26,310 bases of DNA from NCBI GenBank assembly GCA_030684415.1, contig JAUXNL010000419.1:1-26310 (forward strand), given 5' to 3'. The first letter of the stretch is position 1, and each line of letters begins with the position of its first letter. The position numbers and the translations under genes were made by a program. The notes beneath the pieces are model-generated. The model was not told the DNA's origin. It saw nothing but the letters and a program-made list of their open reading frames with translations, and made no database searches. Shown piece after piece: positions 1 through 7,840 of this stretch. The DNA comes from Moraxellaceae bacterium (GTDB lineage Bacteria > Pseudomonadota > Gammaproteobacteria > Pseudomonadales > Moraxellaceae).

Positions 1-6
1 CCACGT

Positions 7-45
7 CCCCTCACCCCGGCCCTCTCCCCGCTAGTGGGGAGAGGG
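7..45. repeat. REP-like intergenic hairpin, copy A
   Basis: A perfect 10-bp stem (20-29 with 36-45) encloses the 6-nt loop GCTAGT. The 22 nt at 7-28 recur at 12516-12537 with one mismatch, so this is a dispersed intergenic repeat rather than a private terminator. It lies just beyond the 3' end of cysM. On the minus strand no T-run follows the hairpin, so intrinsic termination is not obvious. Confidence 0.7.
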
Positions 46-95
46 CGCATGGCGGGCACTGCCACAACTAGCGCGCGTCGCCCACACCAGCAGGC

Positions 96-1046
96 TCACT
101 GGCCATACACACCGGTCGAGAGATAGCGATCCCCCCGGTCACACACAATCGCGACAATCACCGCGTTCTCGACACGGCGCGACAATTCCAGCGCCGCCCA
201 GACCGAACCGCCCGACGACACACCACAAAAAATGCCTTCTTCGCGTGCGAGCCGGCGCATGGTGGCTTCGGCATCTTTCTGTTGCACGTCCATCACCGCG
301 TCCACACGCTCACGTTCGAAAATGGTGGGCAGGTATGCCTCCGGCCAGCGCCGGATGCCGGCAATCTGCGAACCGTCTGAGGGCTGCAGGCCGATGATGC
401 GAATGGCCGGGTTCTGTTCCTTGAAAAAGCGCGAGCAGCCCATGATGGTGCCGGTGGTGCCCATGGAGCTGATGAAATGGGTGATCGTGCCCGCGGTTTG
501 CTGCCAGATTTCCGGGCCGGTGCCTTCGTAATGCGCCAGCGGGTTGTCGGCGTTGCCAAACTGGTTGAGCACGCGCCCACGGCCTTCGGCCTGCATCCGC
601 ATGGCGAGGTCGCGCGCGCCTTCCATGCCTTCAGCCTGGGTGACGGAAATCAGCTCAGCACCATAAGCGGCCATGGCGTCGCGGCGCTCCTGGCTCTGGT
701 TGGCGGGCATGATGAGGACCATGCGGTAGCCCTTGATGGCCGCCGCCATGGCCAGCGCAATACCGGTATTGCCGCTGGTAGCTTCGATCAGCGTGTCGCC
801 GGGCTTGATCAGGCCACGCGCCTCGGCACGGGCAATCATCGACAGCGCCGGGCGATCCTTGACCGAGCCCGCCGGATTATTGCCCTCCAGCTTCAGCAGC
901 AGGGTATTCGAGGTATCGCCCTGCAGACGCTGCAAGCGCACCAGCGGCGTATGGCCGACAGTATCGGCAATGGTGGGGTAGCCCATGGCATTGGCGGCGG
1001 GAGGGGCGATAGTGGAATCCGGGGAGGCGGGCGGCGCAGTCGTCAT
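96..1046 (-). CDS. cysM: Cysteine synthase B (O-acetylserine sulfhydrylase, CysM type)
   Basis: PLP enzyme that makes cysteine from O-acetylserine and sulfide or thiosulfate in the cytoplasm. The PLP lysine sits in NNPAGSVKDR (K63 of the long form), the substrate loop is EATSGNTG, the phosphate-binding loop is GTTGT and the C-terminal active-site motif is GVSSGG. The NNPAGSVKDR version and the DRGDRYLSTG end are typical of CysM rather than CysK, and the match to E. coli CysM is close throughout. The first 20 residues are Ala/Pro-rich and absent from the usual family N-terminus. An internal ATG at 984-986 (protein beginning MGYPTIAD) is an equally good or better start; neither has a clear ribosome binding site. 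Divergent from barA, an arrangement I recall from pseudomonads. Confidence 0.95.
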   Translation of the reverse strand: MTTAPPASPDSTIAPPAANAMGYPTIADTVGHTPLVRLQRLQGDTSNTLLLKLEGNNPAGSVKDRPALSMIARAEARGLIKPGDTLIEATSGNTGIALAMAAAIKGYRMVLIMPANQSQERRDAMAAYGAELISVTQAEGMEGARDLAMRMQAEGRGRVLNQFGNADNPLAHYEGTGPEIWQQTAGTITHFISSMGTTGTIMGCSRFFKEQNPAIRIIGLQPSDGSQIAGIRRWPEAYLPTIFERERVDAVMDVQQKDAEATMRRLAREEGIFCGVSSGGSVWAALELSRRVENAVIVAIVCDRGDRYLSTGVYGQ

Positions 1047-1103
1047 GGCGAAAGTCAGGCGGTTTCGGGCAGGCCGCGATTGTACGGGAAGCCCCGGCCA
1101 AAA

Positions 1104-1146
1104 CCGATGCCCACTGCTGCTGCATGGCCCGACAGCATCGGCAGTG
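1104..1146. promoter_or_regulatory. Interleaved inverted repeats between cysM and barA
   Basis: The 176-bp divergent gap must hold both promoters. It contains two overlapping inverted repeats: CCGATGC (1104-1110) with GCATCGG (1135-1141), and CACTGC (1112-1117) with GCAGTG (1141-1146). They may be a regulator site or an mRNA structure. No convincing sigma-70 boxes were found, only a weak TTTACG/CATAGT pair further downstream toward barA. Confidence 0.25.
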
Positions 1147-1222
1147 AAAGGGAGCGACCGGCGTTTTACGGCAAGCGGCCGGGGATGTCATAGTCGGCGG
1201 CAATCATGACAAGGGATGCCCC

Positions 1223-3994
1223 ATGAAGCCCTGGAGCCTGCAAAACCGCCTGCTTGCCCTGCTGCTGCTGCCCACCGGCCTGCTCATCATCGGCTTGGGG
1301 ATTGCCGTGGTGCTCGCGCGCTTTCACGACCTGGATGCCCTGCACGACGAACGCAGCCGGCTGCTGGTGAGCAAGTACGCCAATGCCGTCGACAACCTGC
1401 GCGACATCAGCCCAGCCCTGCTGCAACAACTGGCCACCGGTGCGCTGGAAGAACCCAGCCTGCGTTCGCTGTCGTTGCTTGCTCCGGACGGCAGCACCCT
1501 GCTGCAGAGCGGCCCGCTGCCCAAGCCCCTGCCGCAGGGTCAGGCCATCGGCCTTGGCGAGCAGTTGCATCGGCACACCGGCCCCGATAGCTGGCAATAC
1601 GTGCAGCCGCTTACCCGCCCCGTGCCCACCACCAGCGGCGCGCTGACGCCGGCCTGGGTCATGCTCGAATTCGGCACCAGCGAGCTCACCATCCGCAAAT
1701 ACGAAGCGCTGCTATTAGTGCTAGGACTGGGGCTCGCCTCCCTGATCGTGCTGGGCACCGCTCTGGCCCGACAACTGCGGCTCTGGCTGTCGCCGATTGA
1801 TGCCATGGCCGAGACCCTGCACCGCATCGACAGCGAACACCTCGAATTCCGTCTGGACACCCCGGCACGTGGCGATCTGGCCGGCCTGCAAAGCGAGATC
1901 AACGCCCTGCTCGACCGCATCGGTGCCGATACCGAAGAACTCAAAAGCTCCATGGTGCAAGCCAATGAAGACCTGCGCGAAACCATGGAAGCCATGGAAG
2001 TGCAGAACATCGAACTGACGCTGGCGCGCAAAGAAGCCGTGGAGGGCAATCGCATCAAGTCGGAATTCCTCGCCAACATCTCGCACGAAATCCGCACGCC
2101 GCTGAACGGCATCATGGGCTTTGCCAAACTGCTGCTGAAAACACCGCTCGCGCCGCGCCAGCTCGACTATGTGCGCACCATCCAGAACTCGTCCGACAGC
2201 CTCGTGGCCATCATCAACGACGTGATCGACCTGTCGAAAATCGAAGCCGGCAAACTGGTGCTCGACCACACCCCGCTCGACATCGAAGAAGTGATTTTTG
2301 AAGTGCTGAACATGCTCGCCCCGCTGGCCGAAGAAAAAGACCTGGAGCAAGTGGCCTTCATTTATGACGACGTACCCCGCCACCTGATGGGCGACCCGCT
2401 ACGGCTCAAGCAAATCCTCACCAATCTGGTGAACAACGCCATCAAGTTCACGCCCAAGGGCGACATCACCGTGCGCTGCATGCTGGAAAACCAGACCGAG
2501 CGCCACGCCATCATCCGCATCACCGTAACCGACACCGGCATCGGCCTGTCCGACTCCGCTCGCGCCGACTTGTTCCGCGCCTTCAGCCAGGGCGATCCGT
2601 CCACCTCGCGCAAATACGGCGGCACAGGCCTTGGCCTCGTCATCTCGCGGCATCTCGTGCAGCAGATGCATGGCGAAATCAATTTCGACAGCAACCCCGA
2701 AGGCGGCACCACCTTCTGGTTCACGCTGCGCGCCGATCTCGATACCTACACCCAATCAGGCTTTCACAGCGACAGCCTGATTGGCCGCGAGCTACTCGTC
2801 GCCGAACCGCACGATGTCTCGCGGCATTTCTTGGTGAACACGGTCGAGCACTGGGGCGCACATTGCCGCAGCGCGCAACACCTTGCCGAACTGCAGGAGC
2901 TGTTAAAAGCCTCCCCACCCGATGCACTGATTGTCGGGCTGTCGCTACTGACCGCAGGCGGCGGCAATACCGGCAGTGCCCTGCGCGAACTCCGGCAGCA
3001 CATGGCCGGCCCCATCGTCCTGCTTGCGCGCAGCTCAGACTCCTCGCAAGAACAGGCCAGCTATCAGGGCCATCTGGTAGCCGTGCTCTCCAAGCCCGTG
3101 GCGCCACGCGAATTGCACTACGAACTCAGCCGCATGTTCAGCACGGCGCCACCCGCGCCGAACCTGCCGCCCGCCAAGCGGCCAGCGCCGCTGCGCATTC
3201 TCGCCGTGGACGACAACCCCGCCAATCTCAAACTGGTCTGCACCCTGCTCGAAGATTTGCAGGTCACGGCGGTAGCCGCACCCGATGGCCACGAAGCCAT
3301 CCGGCTATGCCAGGAAAAGCCTTTCGATCTGGTGTTCATGGATATCCAGATGCCCGGCATCAACGGTCTGGAAGCCACTCAAGCCATCCGCCAGCACGAA
3401 CAAGCGCATGGCCTCAAGCGCATGCCCATCATCGCCCTCACCGCCCATGCCATGGCCAACGAACGCGACGCGCTGCTCAAGTCCGGCATGGACGACTACA
3501 TGACCAAGCCGGTGCAAGAGTCCCAACTCGCCCACGTGATCGGCAAATGGACCGGCACCCTACCAGGCGCGGTGCCGCGCAAAGTAGAGATGGTCAGCAG
3601 TGCACACGAGCCACCAGTCGCCGTGAACTGGACCGAAAGCGTGCGCTTGGCCGCCGGCAAAACCGACCTTGCCCGCGACATGCTGCTGATGCTGCTCAAC
3701 AGCCTGGAGCAGGAGCGCGCGAAGATTCTCGGCGCCTGCGAAGACAACCACATGGACAACCTGCTGGCCCATGTGCATTACCTGCACGGCGCCACGCGCT
3801 ACTGCGGCGTGCCGCTGCTACGCGACGCCGCCCATACACTGGAAACCCGCATCAAGACCGTCCTGCAGGCGAGCACGGCAGGGCGCACTCTCGCCCCCGC
3901 CGACACCTCGCAATGCCGGGCTGAAGTTGAAGCACTGATGCAATGCATCGACGAACTGATTGTCTGGCGTGAAAACAATTCGCTGCCGGCCTGA
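1223..3994 (+). CDS. barA: BarA/GacS-type hybrid sensor histidine kinase
   Basis: Inner-membrane tripartite kinase that phosphorylates a GacA/UvrY-type regulator by phosphorelay and so controls Csr/Rsm small RNAs. Order of parts: TM1 about 8-32, periplasmic sensor 33-158, TM2 about 160-182, HAMP 183-235, coiled coil to 275, HisKA with H288 in SHEIRTPLNG, ATPase with N-box NLVNNAIKFT (401-410), G1 DTGIG (437) and G2 GGTGLGL (466). A receiver-like segment (520-640) lacks the acceptor Asp. A complete receiver follows (D663/D664, D707, T740, K762), then an Hpt domain with H852 in VHYLHGATRYCG. The coiled coil and Hpt read like E. coli BarA, whose first receiver segment I recall as degenerate too. 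Start supported by AAGGG at 1211-1215. The matching GacA/UvrY gene is not in this window. Confidence 0.95.
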   Translation: MKPWSLQNRLLALLLLPTGLLIIGLGIAVVLARFHDLDALHDERSRLLVSKYANAVDNLRDISPALLQQLATGALEEPSLRSLSLLAPDGSTLLQSGPLPKPLPQGQAIGLGEQLHRHTGPDSWQYVQPLTRPVPTTSGALTPAWVMLEFGTSELTIRKYEALLLVLGLGLASLIVLGTALARQLRLWLSPIDAMAETLHRIDSEHLEFRLDTPARGDLAGLQSEINALLDRIGADTEELKSSMVQANEDLRETMEAMEVQNIELTLARKEAVEGNRIKSEFLANISHEIRTPLNGIMGFAKLLLKTPLAPRQLDYVRTIQNSSDSLVAIINDVIDLSKIEAGKLVLDHTPLDIEEVIFEVLNMLAPLAEEKDLEQVAFIYDDVPRHLMGDPLRLKQILTNLVNNAIKFTPKGDITVRCMLENQTERHAIIRITVTDTGIGLSDSARADLFRAFSQGDPSTSRKYGGTGLGLVISRHLVQQMHGEINFDSNPEGGTTFWFTLRADLDTYTQSGFHSDSLIGRELLVAEPHDVSRHFLVNTVEHWGAHCRSAQHLAELQELLKASPPDALIVGLSLLTAGGGNTGSALRELRQHMAGPIVLLARSSDSSQEQASYQGHLVAVLSKPVAPRELHYELSRMFSTAPPAPNLPPAKRPAPLRILAVDDNPANLKLVCTLLEDLQVTAVAAPDGHEAIRLCQEKPFDLVFMDIQMPGINGLEATQAIRQHEQAHGLKRMPIIALTAHAMANERDALLKSGMDDYMTKPVQESQLAHVIGKWTGTLPGAVPRKVEMVSSAHEPPVAVNWTESVRLAAGKTDLARDMLLMLLNSLEQERAKILGACEDNHMDNLLAHVHYLHGATRYCGVPLLRDAAHTLETRIKTVLQASTAGRTLAPADTSQCRAEVEALMQCIDELIVWRENNSLPA

Positions 3995-4018
3995 GCAGCC
4001 ACTGCTGGAAAACGACTC

Positions 4019-4507
4019 ATGATCGATTGGGAACAACTCAGCTTTATCGTCACCGTCGTCGGTCTGCCGTTCGCGATTGCGGTCTATCTGTACGACCAGC
4101 GCCGCGAGCGACAGAACGACGAAGAAGAAATCTACCAACGCCTCTCCGACGAATACGCCGAGTTCTGCAAGCTCATCATTGAAAATGCCGACCTGCGCCT
4201 ACGCACGCAAAAGCACACGCCGCCCGTGCTCACGCCTGAGCAGGAAGAGCGGCGGCTAATCCTGTTTGAAATGCTGATTGCCCTGTTCGAGCGCGCCTAC
4301 ATTCTGGTGTACGAAGACGACATGAGCCGGCAGCAGCGCCGCCTGTGGCAGTCATGGGAGGACTACATGCGCGACTGGTGTGAACGTGAAGATTTCCGCA
4401 CTTTGCTACCGACACTGCTGACCGGGGAAGACGAAGATTTTGTGGCGCATATTCTACGAATTGCAGCTGAGCCGGTAGCGGCAGGGGCCGAGGAAAGAGG
4501 CTTTTAA
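4019..4507 (+). CDS. Small membrane-anchored hypothetical protein
   Basis: 162 residues: one N-terminal membrane segment (about 7-25, in SFIVTVVGLPFAIAVYLY), followed by a charged, mainly helical cytoplasmic part rich in Glu and Arg (DQRRERQNDEEE and onward) with several Trp and Tyr in the middle. No catalytic motif is visible and I do not recognise a named family. It starts 24 bp after the barA stop on the same strand, so it is probably co-transcribed and could modulate the kinase, but that is only context. The ribosome binding site is weak (GGAAA about 10 nt upstream). It ends next to the AT-rich islet, and its own base composition matches the barA side. Confidence 0.8.
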   Translation: MIDWEQLSFIVTVVGLPFAIAVYLYDQRRERQNDEEEIYQRLSDEYAEFCKLIIENADLRLRTQKHTPPVLTPEQEERRLILFEMLIALFERAYILVYEDDMSRQQRRLWQSWEDYMRDWCEREDFRTLLPTLLTGEDEDFVAHILRIAAEPVAAGAEERGF

Positions 4508-4565
4508 AAAATCGTTTTGCGCAATGCAGTAAAGCTGCACCATTATGCCCCAAGAAGATAAAGGA

Positions 4566-6932
4566 TCATGCCCTAGCAATGACCCTAAGCAGCCCATCTA
4601 TAACCTGCTCACATGTGCCGCCTAAGCTCTTCGCAAACGAAATTTTTTGCTCACACCGCACCAATAAAGAAACCCTGAAGTCTCCATGTGAAAGATCGCA
4701 ACTGCGATCAGAAACATCATAACCCTTAAACTTATCTGAAATACTTTTAAATGCAGCACCAACCTGTGGAAGCATATTAAAATCTTCAACCCCGGACTGC
4801 ACGTATGAAAAGCTAAGCCTTATCAACTTCTCATCATAGCTCTCAGGAAAAACCTTAAACCCCAACCCCCCGTAACTTTCGTAAAAATACGCTCCATCAT
4901 CAGATGCTTTGTAAACCCCAACTGATGGCGTATTAGAAATCACTTCTTCCGCCAAAAGATCAATATCTGAAGCATCGCCAGAATAGAAGACCGAATACAA
5001 TATATGTAGCTCAGCAGCCATTTGTGCAAAAGTTATTCTCCTACTTTGTTCCTCATGCGTTGCCGCTAAAATTAGTCTAGAAATTCTCTTTGGCAAGCAG
5101 GCAAGGTTCTTGCTTTTTATACTCCCACACACCTGCCCCACCCTGGACTCCCAATCATTTCTTGCGTACATGAAAAATTCTGGATCTTTTCCGGAAACCA
5201 TATAATAAAGCGTCATTCCGAGCCCAAAGGAGTCTACAGCAGCACTTCTTGTTGAAGCTCCCTGCTTTTCAGTCAACTGCTCTGGAGCAAGATACGATGT
5301 ACCACCAGAAACATACACAGACTTTTCTAATGCTCCTAAATGCCAAGAAAGATCGAAATCAAGAACAACAACCTGAGCCGAATCACGATCCTGATAGTAA
5401 TTTCTTAACATTATGTTTTGTGGGCGAAGATCTCTGTGAACAACTCGCTCTGGAGTGCTATGGACCGCATGTATTGCAGTCGCCAAATCTTTTCCCACCC
5501 GCACAATCTGCTCCCAATCTTTGGTATAACCCTGCATAACAGCCTCATGCAAAGTAATACCCTCAACCCACTCCATAATAACAACTGGCGGAATCTCGGT
5601 AGCATCAATAAATTTAACAATTCCAGGCACGTTGCGCTGCTCGAGAAAGCGCATAGAGCGAATACCTCGTCGAAAGGCTTTGAGCAAATCAAGCTTTTCT
5701 CTAACCTCATACTTGAAAACTTTTATAGCAACTTGGTTTCCATCACTATCAATTGCTCGCCAAACTCGACCAAATCCACCCTCCTGTTCAGACGAGCAAA
5801 CCTTATAATCTGCCACTTGGTCCGCCTCATTTACCTCATCCGAGTCAAAATATGTAGCATCATGAATTGCTCTCGAATACTTTTTGCAGAAATTATCAAA
5901 CTCAACATAACCATTATTTCCATCAATAATGTCTACCGCCGCACCATTTAATACTTTCCGTATCTGATTGGGAGATAGCTCCATTATTTGCTTAGGCGTC
6001 GGAATATCCCCATAAACACCGCGCGTATTTGCCGCATAAGTAACAGGATCAGCATTTTCGTCAACAAGCTTATAAGCCTTAAGCTTTTCGATTAAGTTGG
6101 AAACGAAAGTATGCTTACCATCATTTATATATCGAATAACTCTAATTCCACTATTTTCCGCCTTTGTTTGCTCGTCTGCCGGGGAGCATGTAACCCAGAA
6201 ATGTGGCCCTGCGCCTGGAGCCTTAGCCATCGCACTTGTAAAGTGATCAATAACCGCTTTATCTGTAGCAGAAACACCAAGAAGCACTATGGTCCCATAT
6301 TTAATACAGTCGAAAACAAACTCATTAAAATCCTTTTTTTTAAGCAACTGCTGAAGCTTTGACTCCGTAAAAACCCAACTACTTGGATCTTCTGCATCAC
6401 CATGAATATTGGCAATAATCCGGGAGTCATTCTTAGTTAAATACCCAATAAGCGCACTAACGTTAAAACCATTTCTTTCAACCAACGTCAACTTAGAGAA
6501 CTGACTTTCCGCAAACGCCCTACGCGAGAATCCATCAACGTTAAGAGAAATTACCCCTCTAACACCTAAATCCCACAAATCTTTGTATGCTTCTGGAGGA
6601 CTAACCTTCAGGCTTTTCGTAAACTCGGACTTTATAACGCTATCAAAAGTAGCTTTTCCCAGCTTTTCCAGCTCTTCAAAAGTCGCCCATAAAGAGTCCA
6701 TTTTTTTCAAATTTTCTAATTTTGCAAGTCGCGCAGCTTTATCCCTTTCCTGTAAAAGACTTGCATCTTGCTTGAATGCATTAAGAATCGCAGTCCGCAA
6801 ATCAACCCAACTAGGAAGTCCAGCTGGCGTACTCATACCAGCACCTAGCCATACAACAACAGGCCGTGCACCAACCTTCCATGCCTCTAGTAACTCACCA
6901 ACAGCCTTTTGCTCAAGAAATTGATCAGCCAT
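4566..6932 (-). CDS. SIR2-like NADase - Ser/Thr protein kinase fusion protein
   Basis: 788 residues in three parts. Residues 22-290 are a SIR2-like Rossmann domain: GAGMSTPAGLPSW (30-42) for NAD binding, N131 and D133 in SLNVDGF, catalytic-type H177 in NIHGD, and LLGVSATD (218-224). Residues 376-645 are a eukaryotic-like kinase: glycine loop GGFGRV (385-390), K404 in VAIK, HRDLRPQN (499-506, Arg instead of the usual Lys), LDFDLS (524-529, DFG changed to DFD), APE at 549-551 and DSFGLG (567-572). All ATP and Mg ligands are present, so the kinase may be active. Residues 650-788 are an unassigned region. No membrane segment or signal peptide. SIR2-like domains of this sort deplete NAD in antiphage systems such as ThsA, DSR1/2 and SIR2-HerA, so a kinase-gated abortive-infection role is a fair inference. 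Codon use is AT-rich, unlike the neighbours. Confidence 0.88.
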   Translation of the reverse strand: MADQFLEQKAVGELLEAWKVGARPVVVWLGAGMSTPAGLPSWVDLRTAILNAFKQDASLLQERDKAARLAKLENLKKMDSLWATFEELEKLGKATFDSVIKSEFTKSLKVSPPEAYKDLWDLGVRGVISLNVDGFSRRAFAESQFSKLTLVERNGFNVSALIGYLTKNDSRIIANIHGDAEDPSSWVFTESKLQQLLKKKDFNEFVFDCIKYGTIVLLGVSATDKAVIDHFTSAMAKAPGAGPHFWVTCSPADEQTKAENSGIRVIRYINDGKHTFVSNLIEKLKAYKLVDENADPVTYAANTRGVYGDIPTPKQIMELSPNQIRKVLNGAAVDIIDGNNGYVEFDNFCKKYSRAIHDATYFDSDEVNEADQVADYKVCSSEQEGGFGRVWRAIDSDGNQVAIKVFKYEVREKLDLLKAFRRGIRSMRFLEQRNVPGIVKFIDATEIPPVVIMEWVEGITLHEAVMQGYTKDWEQIVRVGKDLATAIHAVHSTPERVVHRDLRPQNIMLRNYYQDRDSAQVVVLDFDLSWHLGALEKSVYVSGGTSYLAPEQLTEKQGASTRSAAVDSFGLGMTLYYMVSGKDPEFFMYARNDWESRVGQVCGSIKSKNLACLPKRISRLILAATHEEQSRRITFAQMAAELHILYSVFYSGDASDIDLLAEEVISNTPSVGVYKASDDGAYFYESYGGLGFKVFPESYDEKLIRLSFSYVQSGVEDFNMLPQVGAAFKSISDKFKGYDVSDRSCDLSHGDFRVSLLVRCEQKISFAKSLGGTCEQVIDGLLRVIARA

Positions 6933-6948
6933 TTTCCCACCGAATCAG

Positions 6949-6976
6949 ATAGTAAGCATCAATTGGAGCCAAGCAA
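6949..6976 (-). promoter_or_regulatory. Possible sigma-70 promoter of the SIR2-kinase gene
   Basis: On the minus strand TTGCTT (6971-6976) and TACTAT (6949-6954) are 16 bp apart, which would start transcription only about 10 nt before the ATG at 6932. Both boxes are imperfect, and the ribosome binding site GGTGGG is weak. Other pairings in this AT-rich spacer are possible. Confidence 0.2.
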
Positions 6977-7075
6977 TACAATACCAAGCTGAGAAGCAAT
7001 AATCCCATCAGCATGCCGTGGGCTCCGCTTGGCAAAGCTAAACCTCCCCCATCAAACCAAACACATTGCAATACG

Positions 7076-7096
7076 AGGGCTAGCTATTTCAGCCCT
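7076..7096 (-). terminator. Weak hairpin downstream of the nnrU-family gene
   Basis: AGGGCT (7076-7081) pairs with AGCCCT (7091-7096) around a 9-nt loop. It lies about 30 bp past the stop of the minus-strand gene ending at 7127 and is followed on that strand by a mixed T-rich stretch without a clean U-run. It could also belong to the leader of the SIR2-kinase gene. Confidence 0.25.
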
Positions 7097-7126
7097 ATAC
7101 CATAGATGCACATCTTCGCATCAAGC

Positions 7127-7708
7127 TCAACCAAACGGCGACACACCAAACAGCATCGCGTGCAGGCCGAACGCCAGCACCACCCATAGCGCCACGCCCA
7201 GCAATCCTGTCACCAGTGTGGCGCGCGAAGTGCCAGCGGCATACACCGTTCCGGCGGCGCGATCTCGGCGACGCGCCACCGCAAACGCGACAATCGCCCA
7301 GACCAGAAAACTGCCGAACAACAAGAGGTCAGCCACCATGCCGTTGGCCAGCAAGTGCGCGAAGGCCCAGACCTTGGTAGCGAGCAACATGGGGTGATGC
7401 AGGCGAACCTTGATGCTGTTGCGCGGCACATAAGTGGCCACCAGCAGCACCATGGCCACCAGCATGAGCAGGCCGGCCGCATGGCGCATGCCGGTCGGTG
7501 GAATCCAGAGCATGGACATTTCGCGCCGCGCCGCGGCATAGCCAAAACAGATCAGCACAAAGCCGGCAATGCTGACCAGCGAGAACACGCCCTTCCAGAC
7601 GCCCGCCCCCATCTTGGCCACAAAGCTTTTGCGCGTATCAGGCGCCACGATGTGCAGCGAATGCACACCCAGAAACAACAACAGTCCCAACAGCAGAATT
7701 TCCATCAC
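7127..7708 (-). CDS. NnrU-family integral membrane protein
   Basis: 193 residues with about six membrane segments (near 3-20, 37-58, 77-94, 107-122, 126-145, 164-188). Family landmarks are HSLHIVAPDTR at 16-26, the HHPM motif at 104-107 and AHLLANG at 117-123; these conserved histidines are candidate haem ligands. NnrU was named for a role in denitrification gene expression, and the plant zeta-carotene isomerase Z-ISO is a haem-binding relative. No denitrification or carotenoid genes lie nearby, so the substrate here is unknown. It starts 132 bp after the dctP stop on the same strand; no terminator is evident in that gap, so read-through is possible. It adjoins the AT-rich islet but has normal composition. 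Confidence 0.85.
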   Translation of the reverse strand: MMEILLLGLLLFLGVHSLHIVAPDTRKSFVAKMGAGVWKGVFSLVSIAGFVLICFGYAAARREMSMLWIPPTGMRHAAGLLMLVAMVLLVATYVPRNSIKVRLHHPMLLATKVWAFAHLLANGMVADLLLFGSFLVWAIVAFAVARRRDRAAGTVYAAGTSRATLVTGLLGVALWVVLAFGLHAMLFGVSPFG

Positions 7709-7840
7709 TCACCCCCTTCCCTGACATTCAAGCCGGCGTCTACCAGTACGCCACCACTACGGACACTCTACTCTCGCGAGCACGAAATCTTTCGAGCGCG
7801 CAACTCTCATGGGCACTCAACACCGCTTCGTGCCCAGCCG

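Larger units (their letters stand above)
4508..7126. other. AT-rich islet (probable horizontal acquisition)
   Basis: Base composition changes sharply at both edges. By hand count, 5881-5940 has 19 G+C in 60 bases, whereas neighbouring genes are clearly GC-rich. The islet holds one gene (4566-6932), a 58-bp convergent spacer on the left and a 194-bp spacer on the right. No integrase, transposase, tRNA or convincing direct repeat marks its ends. Weak hairpins sit at 4525-4539 (TGCAG/CTGCA) and 7076-7096 (AGGGCT/AGCCCT); the latter may lie at the end of the nnrU transcript. Confidence 0.75.

Noticed and set aside
2780..3145. Degenerate first receiver domain in BarA (no acceptor Asp) as a sign of decay
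   Set aside because: As I recall it, E. coli BarA has the same kind of degenerate segment with Gly at this place, so it is a normal family feature.
5418..5951. 177-codon plus-strand frame inside the SIR2-kinase gene
   Set aside because: The opposite strand carries the kinase motifs in this interval; the plus frame is Ile/Asn-rich shadow from AT-rich antisense.
4508..7126. Attachment-site direct repeats flanking the AT-rich islet
   Set aside because: Only trivial matches (for example AAAGCT, CATGCC) were found at the two edges, too short to claim target duplication.
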